A DNA stretch of 64,000 nucleotides, taken from PMG-095 sp037200885 (lineage in GTDB: Bacteria; Myxococcota_A; Polyangia; Polyangiales; Polyangiaceae). This document shows, in pieces, positions 26,685 to 35,753 of this stretch; positions within the stretch are counted from its first letter, which is position 1; every line of letters starts with the position of its first letter. The notes beneath the pieces are model-generated. The model made no database searches and was not told where the DNA came from. It worked only from the letters and a program-made list of their open reading frames with translations. A program made the translations under genes and the position numbers. The stretch lies in the NCBI GenBank assembly GCA_037200885.1, contig JBBCIN010000001.1:1984001-2048000 (forward strand). Reading direction: 5' to 3'.

Positions 26685-27686
26685 TCAATTCATCCCGATG
26701 GGCGGATCGGTAGGCCGTGGGCCCGTGTTGTCTTGGGGGCTGACCTCGAGGTTGATGCGTTCTGCCATGACGTACAACGGACGGCGCTTGATCTCTTCGT
26801 AGATGCGCCCGATGTATTCACCCAAAACTCCGATCATGATGAGCTGGGCAGACGAGCCCAGAGCAACCGCGATCATGATCGTGGTCCAGCCTTGGACCGT
26901 GTCGTTCAAAAACAACTTGGCGTAGATGACGACCAACGCGGCGACCCCGGCAACCACGCCGGCCAGAACGCCGAGCCAAGTCGCGAAACGCAAAGGAACG
27001 ATCGAAAACGAGGTGATCGCGTCCATGGCGAAGCGCATCATTTTCGTCAGGGGGTACTTCGTTTCGCCCGCGAACCTGGCCTCACGGTCGTACAGCAGCG
27101 CATGCTGCTTGAAGCCGACCCAGGTCACCATGCCGCGTACGAAGCGATGCTTTTCCTTCAGCGAACGCAGCGTGAGCACCACTGGACGACCAATGAGTCG
27201 GAAATCCCCCGCGTCCACCGGGATGGGCATGCCGCCCAACATGACGCGTAAGATTCGATAAAACATGGCCGCGGTCACCTTCTTGAACAAGGTCTCGCCC
27301 GCGCGGCTGCGCCGGACGCCGTACACGACGTCGAAGCCTTCCCGCCACTTGACGATCATCTCCCTGATGACCTCCGGTGGGTCCTGCAGATCCGCGTCGA
27401 TGATGACCACCGCGTCACCCTCGGCGTAATCGATGCCGGCCGTGATCGCCAGTTGGTGACCGAAGTTGCGGGAGAAGGACAAGAGCTTGAAGCGCGGCTC
27501 GGCCGCGGCCATGCCCTTCAACAGACGTAGCGAGGCGTCCTTGGATCCGTCGTCGACGAACACCACCTCCCAGCTGCGTACCGATTGCCCGAGCTCGGCC
27601 ATGACCTCGGACAAACGCCGATGGAGCTCGGGGAGCACTTGCTCCTCGTTGAAGATGGGGATGATGAGTGACAGTTCCGGTCGCAT
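26685..27686 (-). CDS. GtrB-like polyprenyl-phosphate glycosyltransferase
   Basis: GT2 enzyme of 333 residues that puts a sugar from a nucleotide donor on polyprenyl phosphate, making the lipid-linked donor that GT-C enzymes use. The catalytic domain is at 1-230: LSLIIPIFNEEQVLPEL, VFVDDGSKDAS, SFSRNFGHQLAI, VIIDADLQDPPEVI, and the KYPLTKM segment. Two C-terminal membrane helices follow (LGVLAGVVAGVAALVVIYAK and IMIAVALGSSAQLIMIGVLG) with a GRIYEEIKRRPLYV tail, as in GtrB/DPM1-like proteins. It lies directly downstream of discoidin copy 3 and upstream of a polytopic membrane gene. Confidence 0.9.
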   Translation of the reverse strand: MRPELSLIIPIFNEEQVLPELHRRLSEVMAELGQSVRSWEVVFVDDGSKDASLRLLKGMAAAEPRFKLLSFSRNFGHQLAITAGIDYAEGDAVVIIDADLQDPPEVIREMIVKWREGFDVVYGVRRSRAGETLFKKVTAAMFYRILRVMLGGMPIPVDAGDFRLIGRPVVLTLRSLKEKHRFVRGMVTWVGFKQHALLYDREARFAGETKYPLTKMMRFAMDAITSFSIVPLRFATWLGVLAGVVAGVAALVVIYAKLFLNDTVQGWTTIMIAVALGSSAQLIMIGVLGEYIGRIYEEIKRRPLYVMAERINLEVSPQDNTGPRPTDPPIGMN

Positions 27687-27722
27687 GCTCGCTACCGCTT
27701 CGTTGTAGGTAATTGGGGCTGG

Positions 27723-28811
27723 TTAGGGCAGCACGCGCACGCGCTGCAGGTGCAAGGATTCTCGTTTATCGATGCGCAGCCTGACGTAGCGCGCTGATAC
27801 GGGTGAAAATTTCGCCAGCCAGGAGGTAAAGACCGTGTCTTTCCTAGCGACCCGATGCCAGTGAGATTGATCCGAGCTGACCTCGACGATCAATGGGGAG
27901 GCCCGCTCTGCGCAGCAGTCCTTTCGGTTGTCCACCCGCACCGCGGAGAAGGTTTGCGGAGCGCCGAGATCGATTTCGAGCCACGGTCGCAGTTCCTCGT
28001 TGGTGTGGAAGAAGAAATCAGGGCTCTGAGGGCACTCTTGGCTGGGTGAGCCGCAGGTCGTGACTCCCCCGTACGATGAGCTAGTACGCCAGGGCTTGCC
28101 TTGGGCCAGGTCGTGGGCGGCCTCCGCGTGCTCGGAGGCGCGTATCCCCACCCCTACGAGGATTCCCAGCCCTGCCACCACCAAGCCGACTCGCACGATA
28201 CGCTGCACCCAGAGACCGTCGACCGCTCGCCTGTTCAGATCGAGCTCCGCCAGTAGGCCGAGCGCCAAACCGCGCAATGCCGGCAACAGAGACTGGCGCT
28301 CTCCTTCAGGGAGCAACGCGTATTTTTCGAATGACCCCGAATCGGCGGCAAGCTGAGCGCGGGTCAAGGATTCCGGGTCCTTGGCGTAGCGACCGAGCAA
28401 CGCCCTATCGATGGACGGCCACGGGGCGGGGACGCTCTCGCCGCGCTCGGCGAAAGTGATCGCGCTGCGGGACCAAAAGATGGACTCTCGATACAGCTCA
28501 CACAAGATTGCATCAACGCTGCCTTCGAAAGGCTCCGCCGAGTCCTCCGTGCGACGAGCGACGTCCGCGGCAAGCTGCGCGCGCAGGAGAAGCGCGGCCC
28601 GTTCGGGCACAGCGGGTTGGAGGAGCTCACGCATCTCCTGTCCGCGCCAAAACCAATTCCAGATACGGTGAGGTAACGCCGGGCGGTCCCCAGCAGGAGG
28701 AGGCGGAGCGGGTGGCCCCCCCGTCCCCGAATCTTCCTTGGGTGTATCCGTTGAAACCGTCTCGTCGATTGACACGATTCGGAACGAAGCAGATGCCTGG
28801 GTAGCCGTCAA
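27723..28811 (-). CDS. Single-pass membrane protein with C-terminal discoidin domain (copy 3)
   Basis: 362 residues. A Pro-rich N-terminus is followed by a helical cytoplasmic part with CELYRESIFWSRSA, which matches the SDLYRQSVYWAL phrase of copy 1. One membrane helix is at about 204-224. The C-terminal discoidin domain carries WLEIDLGAPQTFSAVRV, DNRKDCC at 294-300 and ARYVRLRID. The start is uncertain: TTG 28811 lies one base after the stop of the upstream gene, and a GTG twelve codons later is possible. It is in line with the DUF2079 gene upstream and the GtrB-like gene downstream, so it is embedded in the glycan operon. Confidence 0.8.
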   Translation of the reverse strand: MTATQASASFRIVSIDETVSTDTPKEDSGTGGPPAPPPPAGDRPALPHRIWNWFWRGQEMRELLQPAVPERAALLLRAQLAADVARRTEDSAEPFEGSVDAILCELYRESIFWSRSAITFAERGESVPAPWPSIDRALLGRYAKDPESLTRAQLAADSGSFEKYALLPEGERQSLLPALRGLALGLLAELDLNRRAVDGLWVQRIVRVGLVVAGLGILVGVGIRASEHAEAAHDLAQGKPWRTSSSYGGVTTCGSPSQECPQSPDFFFHTNEELRPWLEIDLGAPQTFSAVRVDNRKDCCAERASPLIVEVSSDQSHWHRVARKDTVFTSWLAKFSPVSARYVRLRIDKRESLHLQRVRVLP

Positions 28812-28812
28812 G

Positions 28813-30858
28813 CTAGCGTAGGCGCTTCAGGGCTCTTTCGTTGTCCGTAGTCGCATATCCACGCTTCGCCAGTACGAAAGGACCCTCGCTGGCCACGACG
28901 CCGAAGTCGGTCTCGAGCGCGCTCTTGGCAAAGCGACGTTCGTCATCCCGCGCCGGCTCTTGGTACAGCAGGTACTCGGCGTCGTACACGCCGGTGCGCA
29001 GCGTGTATGAATCAGGGCGATTCGAAACCTGGGGCACGATGGCCTCGGAGCTGACGATCTTCGCGCGCGGCGGTACTTTGGCAATCAGCTTGTGGACCTG
29101 ATCGTAGAGCCTGGCCGAGGCTTCGCTGCGCCCGAACTCGTAGGGGCCGAAGCCTCCGCGCGCGGTGTGCTGCTGGAACATCGCGCCGTATTGATAGCTG
29201 CACACCAGGCTCAAACAGCACAGCGTGATCAGCCAAGCGCGTTGCCGCAGGAAGCCCTCAACGTCACCGGGAAACCTGACTTCGCGCATGCGCTCCAAGT
29301 TGGTCACGACGGCGATGAACAGAAATGCCGTCCAGTGCGCGGTGTACTGAAACGAGATCTGAACCAATGGCAGGTATTTGGTGCCGAGCAGGGTGAAGAA
29401 GAAACCCGGTATCGACAGCAAGTATCCGATTGGCCTCCGCCATGGAAAGAAGCACAGCGGCGCGCCGAGCTGCACGAGATAGAGGAACTTTTCGGGCTCG
29501 AGCAGACTGGTCAGCGTGAAAACGGGGTTACCGATCACGGTCATCAGCACGCCCGCGTAGCCATGGCTACCGCGACCCACGAGACCCTGCCATTGATTCA
29601 GAAACGACTGATCGCCATGTAAGAAGGGCGGCATCAGCACGAGCTTCACCAGCAAGAAATACCCGCCGGCGACCGCCGTGATGATTGCACCGACCCGGGC
29701 TCGTCGAGAAAAAATCAAGTACAGGCCGAGGATCGCCGTGTCGGCGGCGATGTCTTCGCGCACCGAAAGCGTGAGGATCATGCTCAGCATGGCCCAGTTG
29801 GTACGGCCCGAATCGACCAGGTACAGCGTCAGCCAAATGAAAAACACACCCAGCGGCGGGTAGTGAAAATCATACAGATTGGCGCCGTGTACTGGCGGAT
29901 AGAGCACGTAGGCGAGCGCGATGAGGCTCGCTGGCCAACGCCCCACGTGTCTCGCGGCAAACAGGTAAAGTGGATACGCCGCCAGAGCCACCATCACGGC
30001 TTGGAACACGAGCAGTGACTCGGCGTGTTGATACAGCGCGTAGAATGGTCCGATGAAGTAGGCGAACAGCGTGGCGTGGTAGCCGAAGTGCGAACCGACG
30101 GGGCCGAACAGCGGCGACATTTTCATGAATGCCCCGCCGTGGATCACGTTCCAAACCAGATTGTCCTCGAGCCCCATGTCGAAGCTCGAGGTCATCAGGC
30201 TGCGGTGGTGGAGCACCGTGTGGTACGAAAAGAACAGCGCGTAAGCGGCCGCGCCCAGCGACACCAGAGTGAGCGGCGCCCACTTGGCTGAACGCTCGAG
30301 CAACACGGCAATACTGCGGCGGAACGCTGACCGAACGCCGGCGCGAGCTTGCTCTCCCGCTCTGAGCGAAGCGCGCAGGCTGGCGTGCAAAGCGATGCCA
30401 CCCGCGGACACGAAGACGCCGAGCGTGAGCTCGCGCGAGACCCAGATCTGCCAGCGAAACAGGAAGGGCAACAGGCCGACGAACAAAAGCGGTGAAAGCC
30501 GAACCGCGGCGAGCTCTAGACGGCGCGCGGCATCGTGGCGGGCGACGGCCAGGAACGCGAACCCGAGCAGCACGGCCATGCCGCCGAGTCCAATCATAAT
30601 CACGATCAACAGGTTACGGTCGAGCGCCGGAAGCTCGTTCTGTTGCGAATACTCCACGACGGCCGTGCTGAGCGCACCCCAACCGCACAGCCCGATCGAT
30701 GCGCCCACACCGAACAGCAACGTGATGGTCTTCACCGCGGACGGAAGCGACATCATCTTGTCGAGCAACGAGCGAACGCCCGAGTCCGAGGCCTGCCCGT
30801 CAAGTTTCGGGTTCGCGCCGAGCGCGTTCGTCGTCGGATCGGTAGAGGCCGGCATCAT
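28813..30858 (-). CDS. DUF2079 family polytopic membrane protein
   Basis: Large integral membrane protein of 681 residues with about twelve helices. The DUF2079 pattern is clear: SSFDMGLEDNLVWNVIHGG, then GYHATLFAYFIGPFYALY, LIALAYVLYPPVHGANLYDFHY, and SVREDIAADTAILGLYL. The C-terminal 100 residues are periplasmic. Members are widespread in polysaccharide clusters and are predicted GT-C-like, but no activity has been established for the family to my knowledge. The start is placed at the ATG pair 30858/30855; a TTG at 30897 is a weaker choice. The stop nearly abuts discoidin copy 3. Confidence 0.82.
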   Translation of the reverse strand: MMPASTDPTTNALGANPKLDGQASDSGVRSLLDKMMSLPSAVKTITLLFGVGASIGLCGWGALSTAVVEYSQQNELPALDRNLLIVIMIGLGGMAVLLGFAFLAVARHDAARRLELAAVRLSPLLFVGLLPFLFRWQIWVSRELTLGVFVSAGGIALHASLRASLRAGEQARAGVRSAFRRSIAVLLERSAKWAPLTLVSLGAAAYALFFSYHTVLHHRSLMTSSFDMGLEDNLVWNVIHGGAFMKMSPLFGPVGSHFGYHATLFAYFIGPFYALYQHAESLLVFQAVMVALAAYPLYLFAARHVGRWPASLIALAYVLYPPVHGANLYDFHYPPLGVFFIWLTLYLVDSGRTNWAMLSMILTLSVREDIAADTAILGLYLIFSRRARVGAIITAVAGGYFLLVKLVLMPPFLHGDQSFLNQWQGLVGRGSHGYAGVLMTVIGNPVFTLTSLLEPEKFLYLVQLGAPLCFFPWRRPIGYLLSIPGFFFTLLGTKYLPLVQISFQYTAHWTAFLFIAVVTNLERMREVRFPGDVEGFLRQRAWLITLCCLSLVCSYQYGAMFQQHTARGGFGPYEFGRSEASARLYDQVHKLIAKVPPRAKIVSSEAIVPQVSNRPDSYTLRTGVYDAEYLLYQEPARDDERRFAKSALETDFGVVASEGPFVLAKRGYATTDNERALKRLR

Positions 30859-30954
30859 TGCGCCGCTACGGTTAGCAGACTTTCGCGGGTGCCCCAAGCA
30901 CCGAGCAGCTGACCTTCAGGCGAGGATACGGGCGTTTTCCAGCTACTTCACGCG

Positions 30955-31644
30955 TCAGCTGTCGGACGGGTTCGCGCCGACAGTCACGTACTGCGCGCCG
31001 AGCGGGAGCCAGCTCAAGCGTGGTTCCAGCGGTCGCAGCGCCGCGAGCGCGTGCGGAAAGAACGTGATGTATTCGAGATGCGGGGATGCAAAGCCGGCAG
31101 CCTTCATCAGACTCTTCGACTCCCACGGCCAAAGCAACACGGCATCGTGATCGAAGGGACAGGTCGCCACGGCGTGACGAGTCACCGGGTTGAACGGGTT
31201 GTGTTCGAAGATGAACAGCCGGCCACTCGGAGACAACTTACGACGGATGGTCTGCATCAGCTCGAGCCGTTCCGCCCGTGGAACGTGGTGCAGTACGCAG
31301 GAAAGCACGGCGCACTCGAAGTGCCGATCCGGAACGCGCGCGGTGTCCTCGTGTAACACGGCGCTCGGCGCGCGCTGTTGGGCGACCTCCAGACTCTTCT
31401 TGGAGGGGTCGAAGCCGTGCACGTTCTGAAAGGCGGGGAACAAGCGCTCGACCAAGTTTCCGATGCCGCAGCCGTAGTCCAAGATCGGATCGCTCGGCTT
31501 GACGCCCATGCGTTGGAGCACCCCCACCTTGTAGTCGGCGAAATAGACGGTCGACTCACCGCTGGCAGCAACGCTCGACGCGTGCATCGCCTCGTACTCG
31601 GTCGCGTATTGATCGAATTGGGCCTTGTTGGAAGTGTCGGTCAT
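30955..31644 (-). CDS. Class I SAM-dependent methyltransferase
   Basis: Cytoplasmic methyltransferase of 229 residues. Motif I is ILDYGCGIGNL at about 54-64, followed by HGFDPSKKSLEVAQ, the post-I acidic residue, and VLSCVLHHVPRAERL. FIFEHNPFNPVTRHAV resembles phosphoglycolipid- or sugar-methylating enzymes in O-antigen loci. The substrate is unknown, but the genes rfbC and rfbD directly upstream make a rhamnose-containing glycan a reasonable guess. The ATG overlaps the rfbD stop as ATGA. Confidence 0.85.
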   Translation of the reverse strand: MTDTSNKAQFDQYATEYEAMHASSVAASGESTVYFADYKVGVLQRMGVKPSDPILDYGCGIGNLVERLFPAFQNVHGFDPSKKSLEVAQQRAPSAVLHEDTARVPDRHFECAVLSCVLHHVPRAERLELMQTIRRKLSPSGRLFIFEHNPFNPVTRHAVATCPFDHDAVLLWPWESKSLMKAAGFASPHLEYITFFPHALAALRPLEPRLSWLPLGAQYVTVGANPSDS

Positions 31645-32540
31645 GCGCGTACCAGCAACATAGCATGCAGGTAATCACGCAGGGCAAGGGCATACGCGCG
31701 GGGCGCGTTACCAAGCACGGCTTCGACCTTTTTCGTCGCGAGCACGGAATAGGCTGGCCGCTTCGCGGGCCGCGGAAACTCCGAGCTCGGAATGGCGAGC
31801 ACCGACGAAGTGCGCAGGTCGAAGCCGAGCTCACGCCCCTGGGCCAGAATTTCCTCGGCGAAACCGTGCCAGCTGGTCTCACCCGAATTCGCGAAATGAA
31901 AGATCCCGGACTCTGCCGCAGGCTGCGCGCAGAGCCCGCAGAGTGCCAAGGCGGCGTCCGCCAGATCACGAGTGTACGTGGGGCGGCCGACTTGATCGAT
32001 CACGACCTTCAAGACATCGCGCTCGGCCATCAGCGAGAGCATGGTGGCGACGAAGTTCGGACCCCCTTCGCCGAATAGCCACGAGGTACGCACGACCTGT
32101 ACTCGGCGTGCTGCCGGACCGCCCTGGGTGGCCAGCAGCAGCCGTTCACCGAGCAACTTGCTGCGACCATAAGCGCCGGTCGGCGCGCACGGCGCGTCTT
32201 CCGAGTACGGCTCGGTCGCGCTGCCTGCAAACACGTAGTCCGTCGAAAAATGCAGCACGCTGATGCCGAGCTCGCGCGCGGTCGAACCCAGGTTCTCCGG
32301 GCCCGCCGCGTTGACGCGCGTGGCGACTGCTTCATCGGTCTCGGCGTCGTCAACGCGGGTGTATGCGGCGCAGTTGACGATGTGAGTCGGCCGATGTTCA
32401 GCGGCGAAGGCGGACACGGCCGCGCGATCGGCGATGTCGACTTCGCGATCACTCCGTACGACCGCGATTCTTTGGGCGTCGAGCGCGCGCAGGACTGCTT
32501 GCGCGAGCATGCCCTGGGCGCCCGTGACCCAAGCCTTCAC
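31641..32540 (-). CDS. rfbD: dTDP-4-dehydrorhamnose reductase
   Basis: Last enzyme of dTDP-L-rhamnose synthesis, 299 residues, reducing the 4-keto group with NAD(P)H. Signatures: KAWVTGAQGMLAQAVL (nucleotide loop), HIVNCAAYTRVDDAE, LHFSTDYVFAG, YGRSKLLGERLL (catalytic Tyr-Lys) and VVRTSWLFGEGG. The start is GTG 32540, sharing bases with the rfbC stop (GTGA); longer in-frame starts would run through rfbC. The stop overlaps the methyltransferase ATG. rfbC, rfbD and the methyltransferase are therefore one translationally coupled unit. Confidence 0.93.
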   Translation of the reverse strand: MKAWVTGAQGMLAQAVLRALDAQRIAVVRSDREVDIADRAAVSAFAAEHRPTHIVNCAAYTRVDDAETDEAVATRVNAAGPENLGSTARELGISVLHFSTDYVFAGSATEPYSEDAPCAPTGAYGRSKLLGERLLLATQGGPAARRVQVVRTSWLFGEGGPNFVATMLSLMAERDVLKVVIDQVGRPTYTRDLADAALALCGLCAQPAAESGIFHFANSGETSWHGFAEEILAQGRELGFDLRTSSVLAIPSSEFPRPAKRPAYSVLATKKVEAVLGNAPRAYALALRDYLHAMLLVRA

Positions 32541-33082
32541 CGCTTGACTCTTGCTCGAAAGCTGGCGAACGACTCCGCCTGCTGATCGCGGGCCGAGAGC
32601 AACGGCGAAGTCACGGGCCAGCTGACCTTCAAGTCCGGGTCGGCATAGTCCAGACCGCACTCGGTTTTTGCGTCGTAGGGCGTGCTGACCTTGTACTGAA
32701 CTTCAGCGAACTCACTGAGCACGCAGAAGCCGTGAGCGAAGCCCACGGGCACGAACAACTGCTCGCGCTTTTGGTCATCGAGCTCGAACGCGAGCCAGCG
32801 GCTAAAAGTGCTCGATTCAGGCCGGATATCGACCACGACGTCCCAGATCCGGCCGAGCGATACGCGCACCAACTTGGCTTGGCCGGGGCTCGATTGGTAG
32901 TGCAGGCCGCGCAGCGTTCCCTTTACCGAGCGGGAGTGATTGTCCTGTTCGAAGGTGGTGCCGATGCCGGCTTCCCGGTAGCGCGGCGCGTTGTATGTCT
33001 CCAAAAAGAAGCCGCGCTCGTCGCCAAACACAGCCGGCTGAATCAGCTTCAAGCCCGACAATTCAAGATCGATGACCCGCAC
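32537..33082 (-). CDS. rfbC: dTDP-4-dehydrorhamnose 3,5-epimerase
   Basis: Third enzyme of dTDP-L-rhamnose synthesis, a cupin-fold dimer of 181 residues, the usual RmlC length. Family phrases are DERGFFLETYN, SRSVKGTLRGLHYQ (with the catalytic His), GFAHGFCVLSEFAEVQYK and CGLDYADPDL. The start is GTG 33082; MRVIDLELSGLKLI is a normal RmlC N-terminus. It overlaps rfbD by four bases. Confidence 0.94.
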   Translation of the reverse strand: MRVIDLELSGLKLIQPAVFGDERGFFLETYNAPRYREAGIGTTFEQDNHSRSVKGTLRGLHYQSSPGQAKLVRVSLGRIWDVVVDIRPESSTFSRWLAFELDDQKREQLFVPVGFAHGFCVLSEFAEVQYKVSTPYDAKTECGLDYADPDLKVSWPVTSPLLSARDQQAESFASFRARVKR

Positions 33083-33238
33083 TATCTCGCTCTCCTATCG
33101 CGCCCATCACGTACACCGCGGCAAGCTAGCATCGAGAAACTACCTCCGCCATCGTGAAGGTAGGCAAAGCTGGCTCTTTGCCTGCGGCAAGGTGCAGATC
33201 AGCGGAACCTTCCGTGTGGCCCGCAATAGCGCTCTCGC

Positions 33239-33610
33239 TCAGCGAGTGGGCGTTGCGTTGGTCGTGGTCACGTCATCCTGCCAGCGGCCGCGTTGCCACA
33301 CGTAGCGCACTCCGTCCCAATGCCAATAGCCGCGTAGCCAAATGGCGCCGGGCTTGCCTTTGTCCGGCGGGGTGTCGCCGTCTTCGGGTGCTGATTGCGG
33401 CACGATCGGACTTCCGCTCACCGGGGGAGCCAATGGCCCTTGCGCTGATTCGTTCAGCGTCGGGCGCGTCGAACGACCGATCACGCAGCCCGAGATGGCG
33501 GTCAGCCAGACGGCGTACAGCGCGATGCGACTCACCACCACGACGCTGACCCAAGCGCGCCGCCGAATCCATCGAAATGATTCAACGAGGCTTTCTCGTC
33601 CAAACGGCAT
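33239..33610 (-). CDS. Small lipoprotein with YXWGXW-like repeats
   Basis: 123 residues. A basic N-terminus and a hydrophobic segment (VVVVSRIALYAVWLTA) end in the lipobox ISGC. The mature part is a Pro-rich linker followed by WLRGYWHWDGVRYVWQRGRW, a Trp/Tyr pattern like the YXWGXW repeats of small myxobacterial envelope proteins. It overlaps the 3' end of the upstream membrane gene by 29 bases if ATG 33610 is the start. Function unknown. Confidence 0.6.
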   Translation of the reverse strand: MPFGRESLVESFRWIRRRAWVSVVVVSRIALYAVWLTAISGCVIGRSTRPTLNESAQGPLAPPVSGSPIVPQSAPEDGDTPPDKGKPGAIWLRGYWHWDGVRYVWQRGRWQDDVTTTNATPTR

Positions 33611-35273
33611 AGAAGCTGACCGATTCGGTGGGCGCATAGTGAGCCGCGAGGTACTCGTCGAGCAAGGTCGCGCCGGGTAGCGCCGACGTGTTTGGCTCCG
33701 CCCACCAACAACCGGTAATCCGCAGCAGCAGCGCCGGGCGCGTTCGCTCGAGGTCATGCACCATGGCTGCTTGCCCCTCGGTCGTCGTGGCCAAGCCTGG
33801 ATCGAGCTGCATGTACCGTGTCGCGCCCGGCCGATGGCCCCAGTAGTACGGGGACAGCGGTGCGAAACTCAAACGCTCATGGGACGCGCAACCGACGTAG
33901 ATCGGTTCGCCCGGAGCGGTGTGCCGCCGAAGGTAGTCAGCAACGAGCGCCTCGTCGGCAGTCATGAACGCAGAATTTTCGGAGTTATTCCAGAAATGCT
34001 TCAGGCCCGCCCAATCGAGGAAGGTGGGGTAAGCGGAGAACCAAGGCAGGACGGCGAAGAACAACGCGAAGAAGCGTGCCCAACCGAAATTCCAGAGCCA
34101 GCCGCCCGCCGCCAGCGTCATCGGAAGGACGAAGGCCAAGTGGGCATAGTCCGAGCGCCCCAACGCTTGGGGGACGGTCGCCAGAGCGCATGGCACCACG
34201 AGCAATACGAGACGCCGCTCGCGGTTGAGCGGAGTCTTGACGAGCAACACACGCCCGGCAAAGAGCACGCCGCTCAATAACGCAAGGGCGGAAAGCACCA
34301 CGCAAAACTCGGTGCCGCCGCCCATGAACACCGGCAGGGTCATGTTCAGCGGAGCGACGTGAATCTCGGTATTGAGCGGGGGCATCGGCAGCACTCGAGC
34401 GGGCAACGCGTACCTCGAAACATCGATTACCAGGTCATGCAGAACCCGCGAGAATCCGGCGCGCGCAAAAACGGGACCCCAAAGCACGAACACGGTGGCC
34501 GCTGCGCTGCCCAGCAGCTGGAGCGCTTCCTTCATCGAGCCAAAATAACTGGACCTCCTGCGCGCGGCCCAACCGAGCGCCTCCACGACGCCCAACGCGC
34601 CGATCGCGTACACGGCGACGTCGTGGCGGACGTACGAGAGCACTCCGATCAATCCTCCGCACAGCCAGAATCGCCAGCGTGGGTCACTCGGTTTGGGCCA
34701 AGCCAGCAGGATGACCTGTAGCCACAAGATCGCGTACCAGTAAGCGTAAGGGATGCAGCCGATGCCGGTTTGCAGAGCCAGCACGCACGCGGTCGTGGTC
34801 CAACAAATAGCCCGAGGATTGCTGCCGGAAAATGCGTTTCGCGTTCGAGCCACGATGCGTCCTGAGAGCACCGCCGAAGCGATGTGTACCAGGCAAGTGA
34901 GCGCTCTCATGGTCCAGATTTCCGGGAGGCCGAGAGCCGTCAGCGCGCGGATCAACTGGAAGAGGCCAGGCGGATAAATACAATAGAAATCGCGATAGAT
35001 GACCTGACCGTCGCGCATCAACTGCGCGTTCAGAAACAAAAGCGCCTCGTCGAAACTGCTGAGTGGTGCGGGCGCTTGGTGCAGCATGGCGCGGACGGCG
35101 AGCAACGCGCACAGCCAGGCAACGAGCACGAACGGATCGCGGTTGGCGAGACGTATGGCGGCGGCTGCGCGAGCAAGGACTGCTTGAGCAAGCCCGAGCA
35201 ACGTAGGAACTCCGCGGGGAAGAAGCACGACGAGCGAACTATAAGCGGCCCGCGGGAAGGTCTGCCGTAACAT
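33582..35273 (-). CDS. GT-C-like membrane glycosyltransferase
   Basis: Integral membrane protein of 563 residues with about eleven helices. The first periplasmic loop has Asp75-Glu76 in SSFDEALLFLNAQLMRDG, then YRDFYCIYPPGLFQL, the typical arrangement of GT39/GT-C-like polyprenyl-phosphate glycosyltransferases in bacterial surface-glycan loci. A C-terminal periplasmic domain (about residues 440-563) has APGEPIYVGCASHERLSF. It is the first gene of the long minus-strand run that goes on to the YXWGXW lipoprotein and rfbC. Start ATG 35273. Confidence 0.78.
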   Translation of the reverse strand: MLRQTFPRAAYSSLVVLLPRGVPTLLGLAQAVLARAAAAIRLANRDPFVLVAWLCALLAVRAMLHQAPAPLSSFDEALLFLNAQLMRDGQVIYRDFYCIYPPGLFQLIRALTALGLPEIWTMRALTCLVHIASAVLSGRIVARTRNAFSGSNPRAICWTTTACVLALQTGIGCIPYAYWYAILWLQVILLAWPKPSDPRWRFWLCGGLIGVLSYVRHDVAVYAIGALGVVEALGWAARRRSSYFGSMKEALQLLGSAAATVFVLWGPVFARAGFSRVLHDLVIDVSRYALPARVLPMPPLNTEIHVAPLNMTLPVFMGGGTEFCVVLSALALLSGVLFAGRVLLVKTPLNRERRLVLLVVPCALATVPQALGRSDYAHLAFVLPMTLAAGGWLWNFGWARFFALFFAVLPWFSAYPTFLDWAGLKHFWNNSENSAFMTADEALVADYLRRHTAPGEPIYVGCASHERLSFAPLSPYYWGHRPGATRYMQLDPGLATTTEGQAAMVHDLERTRPALLLRITGCWWAEPNTSALPGATLLDEYLAAHYAPTESVSFYAVWTRKPR

Positions 35274-35753
35274 GCCGCTTCTGCCTCAACTCAAGGAAGT
35301 CGCTACCCTCAAGCGGCATATCAATCGCTCGTCCGGACCCCTCTGCGCGTGATGCAGTCACGAGGCGCCTATAGCACAGAACAGCGCGAACTTGCTGCGA
35401 GTTCGGCTGGGGCGGAGCATTTTTGGGCGGCCCTGCTGCAGCGCTTTGCGCGGTACCTGCTCTCCGGATTCGATAGGTTGCGGACCTGTGTCACGCTACT
35501 CGACATTGCTTTCTTGGACGCAGACAATGGCCGTGAGTTGCCAAGCTCTCGGTCGCTAAGTTACTCGACGTGTTCCGTCATGTTGCTGAGGCGCATCGCC
35601 GTCGCTCTCCGTATTCCATGCCACCGCGGCTCTCCAACCACTCCTGCCCCAGTTGCCACAGAACGCGCGCTCGCGCGCGAGCGACGCTACCCGAACTATT
35701 CTCAGTTTCCAGTCGTTTGATCACCGTGCTATCTACTTCGTGCGAGCTGAAAA
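35274..35753. other. Divergent intergenic region
   Basis: A 480-base gap between the minus-strand glycan run and the plus-strand signalling operon. It must hold the promoters of both. The open frames here have no family resemblance, and I see no clear sigma54 site, repeat or RNA gene. Confidence 0.4.

Noticed and set aside
35349..35720. 123-codon frame in the divergent gap
   Set aside because: Low-quality composition and no family; the gap is better explained as promoters.
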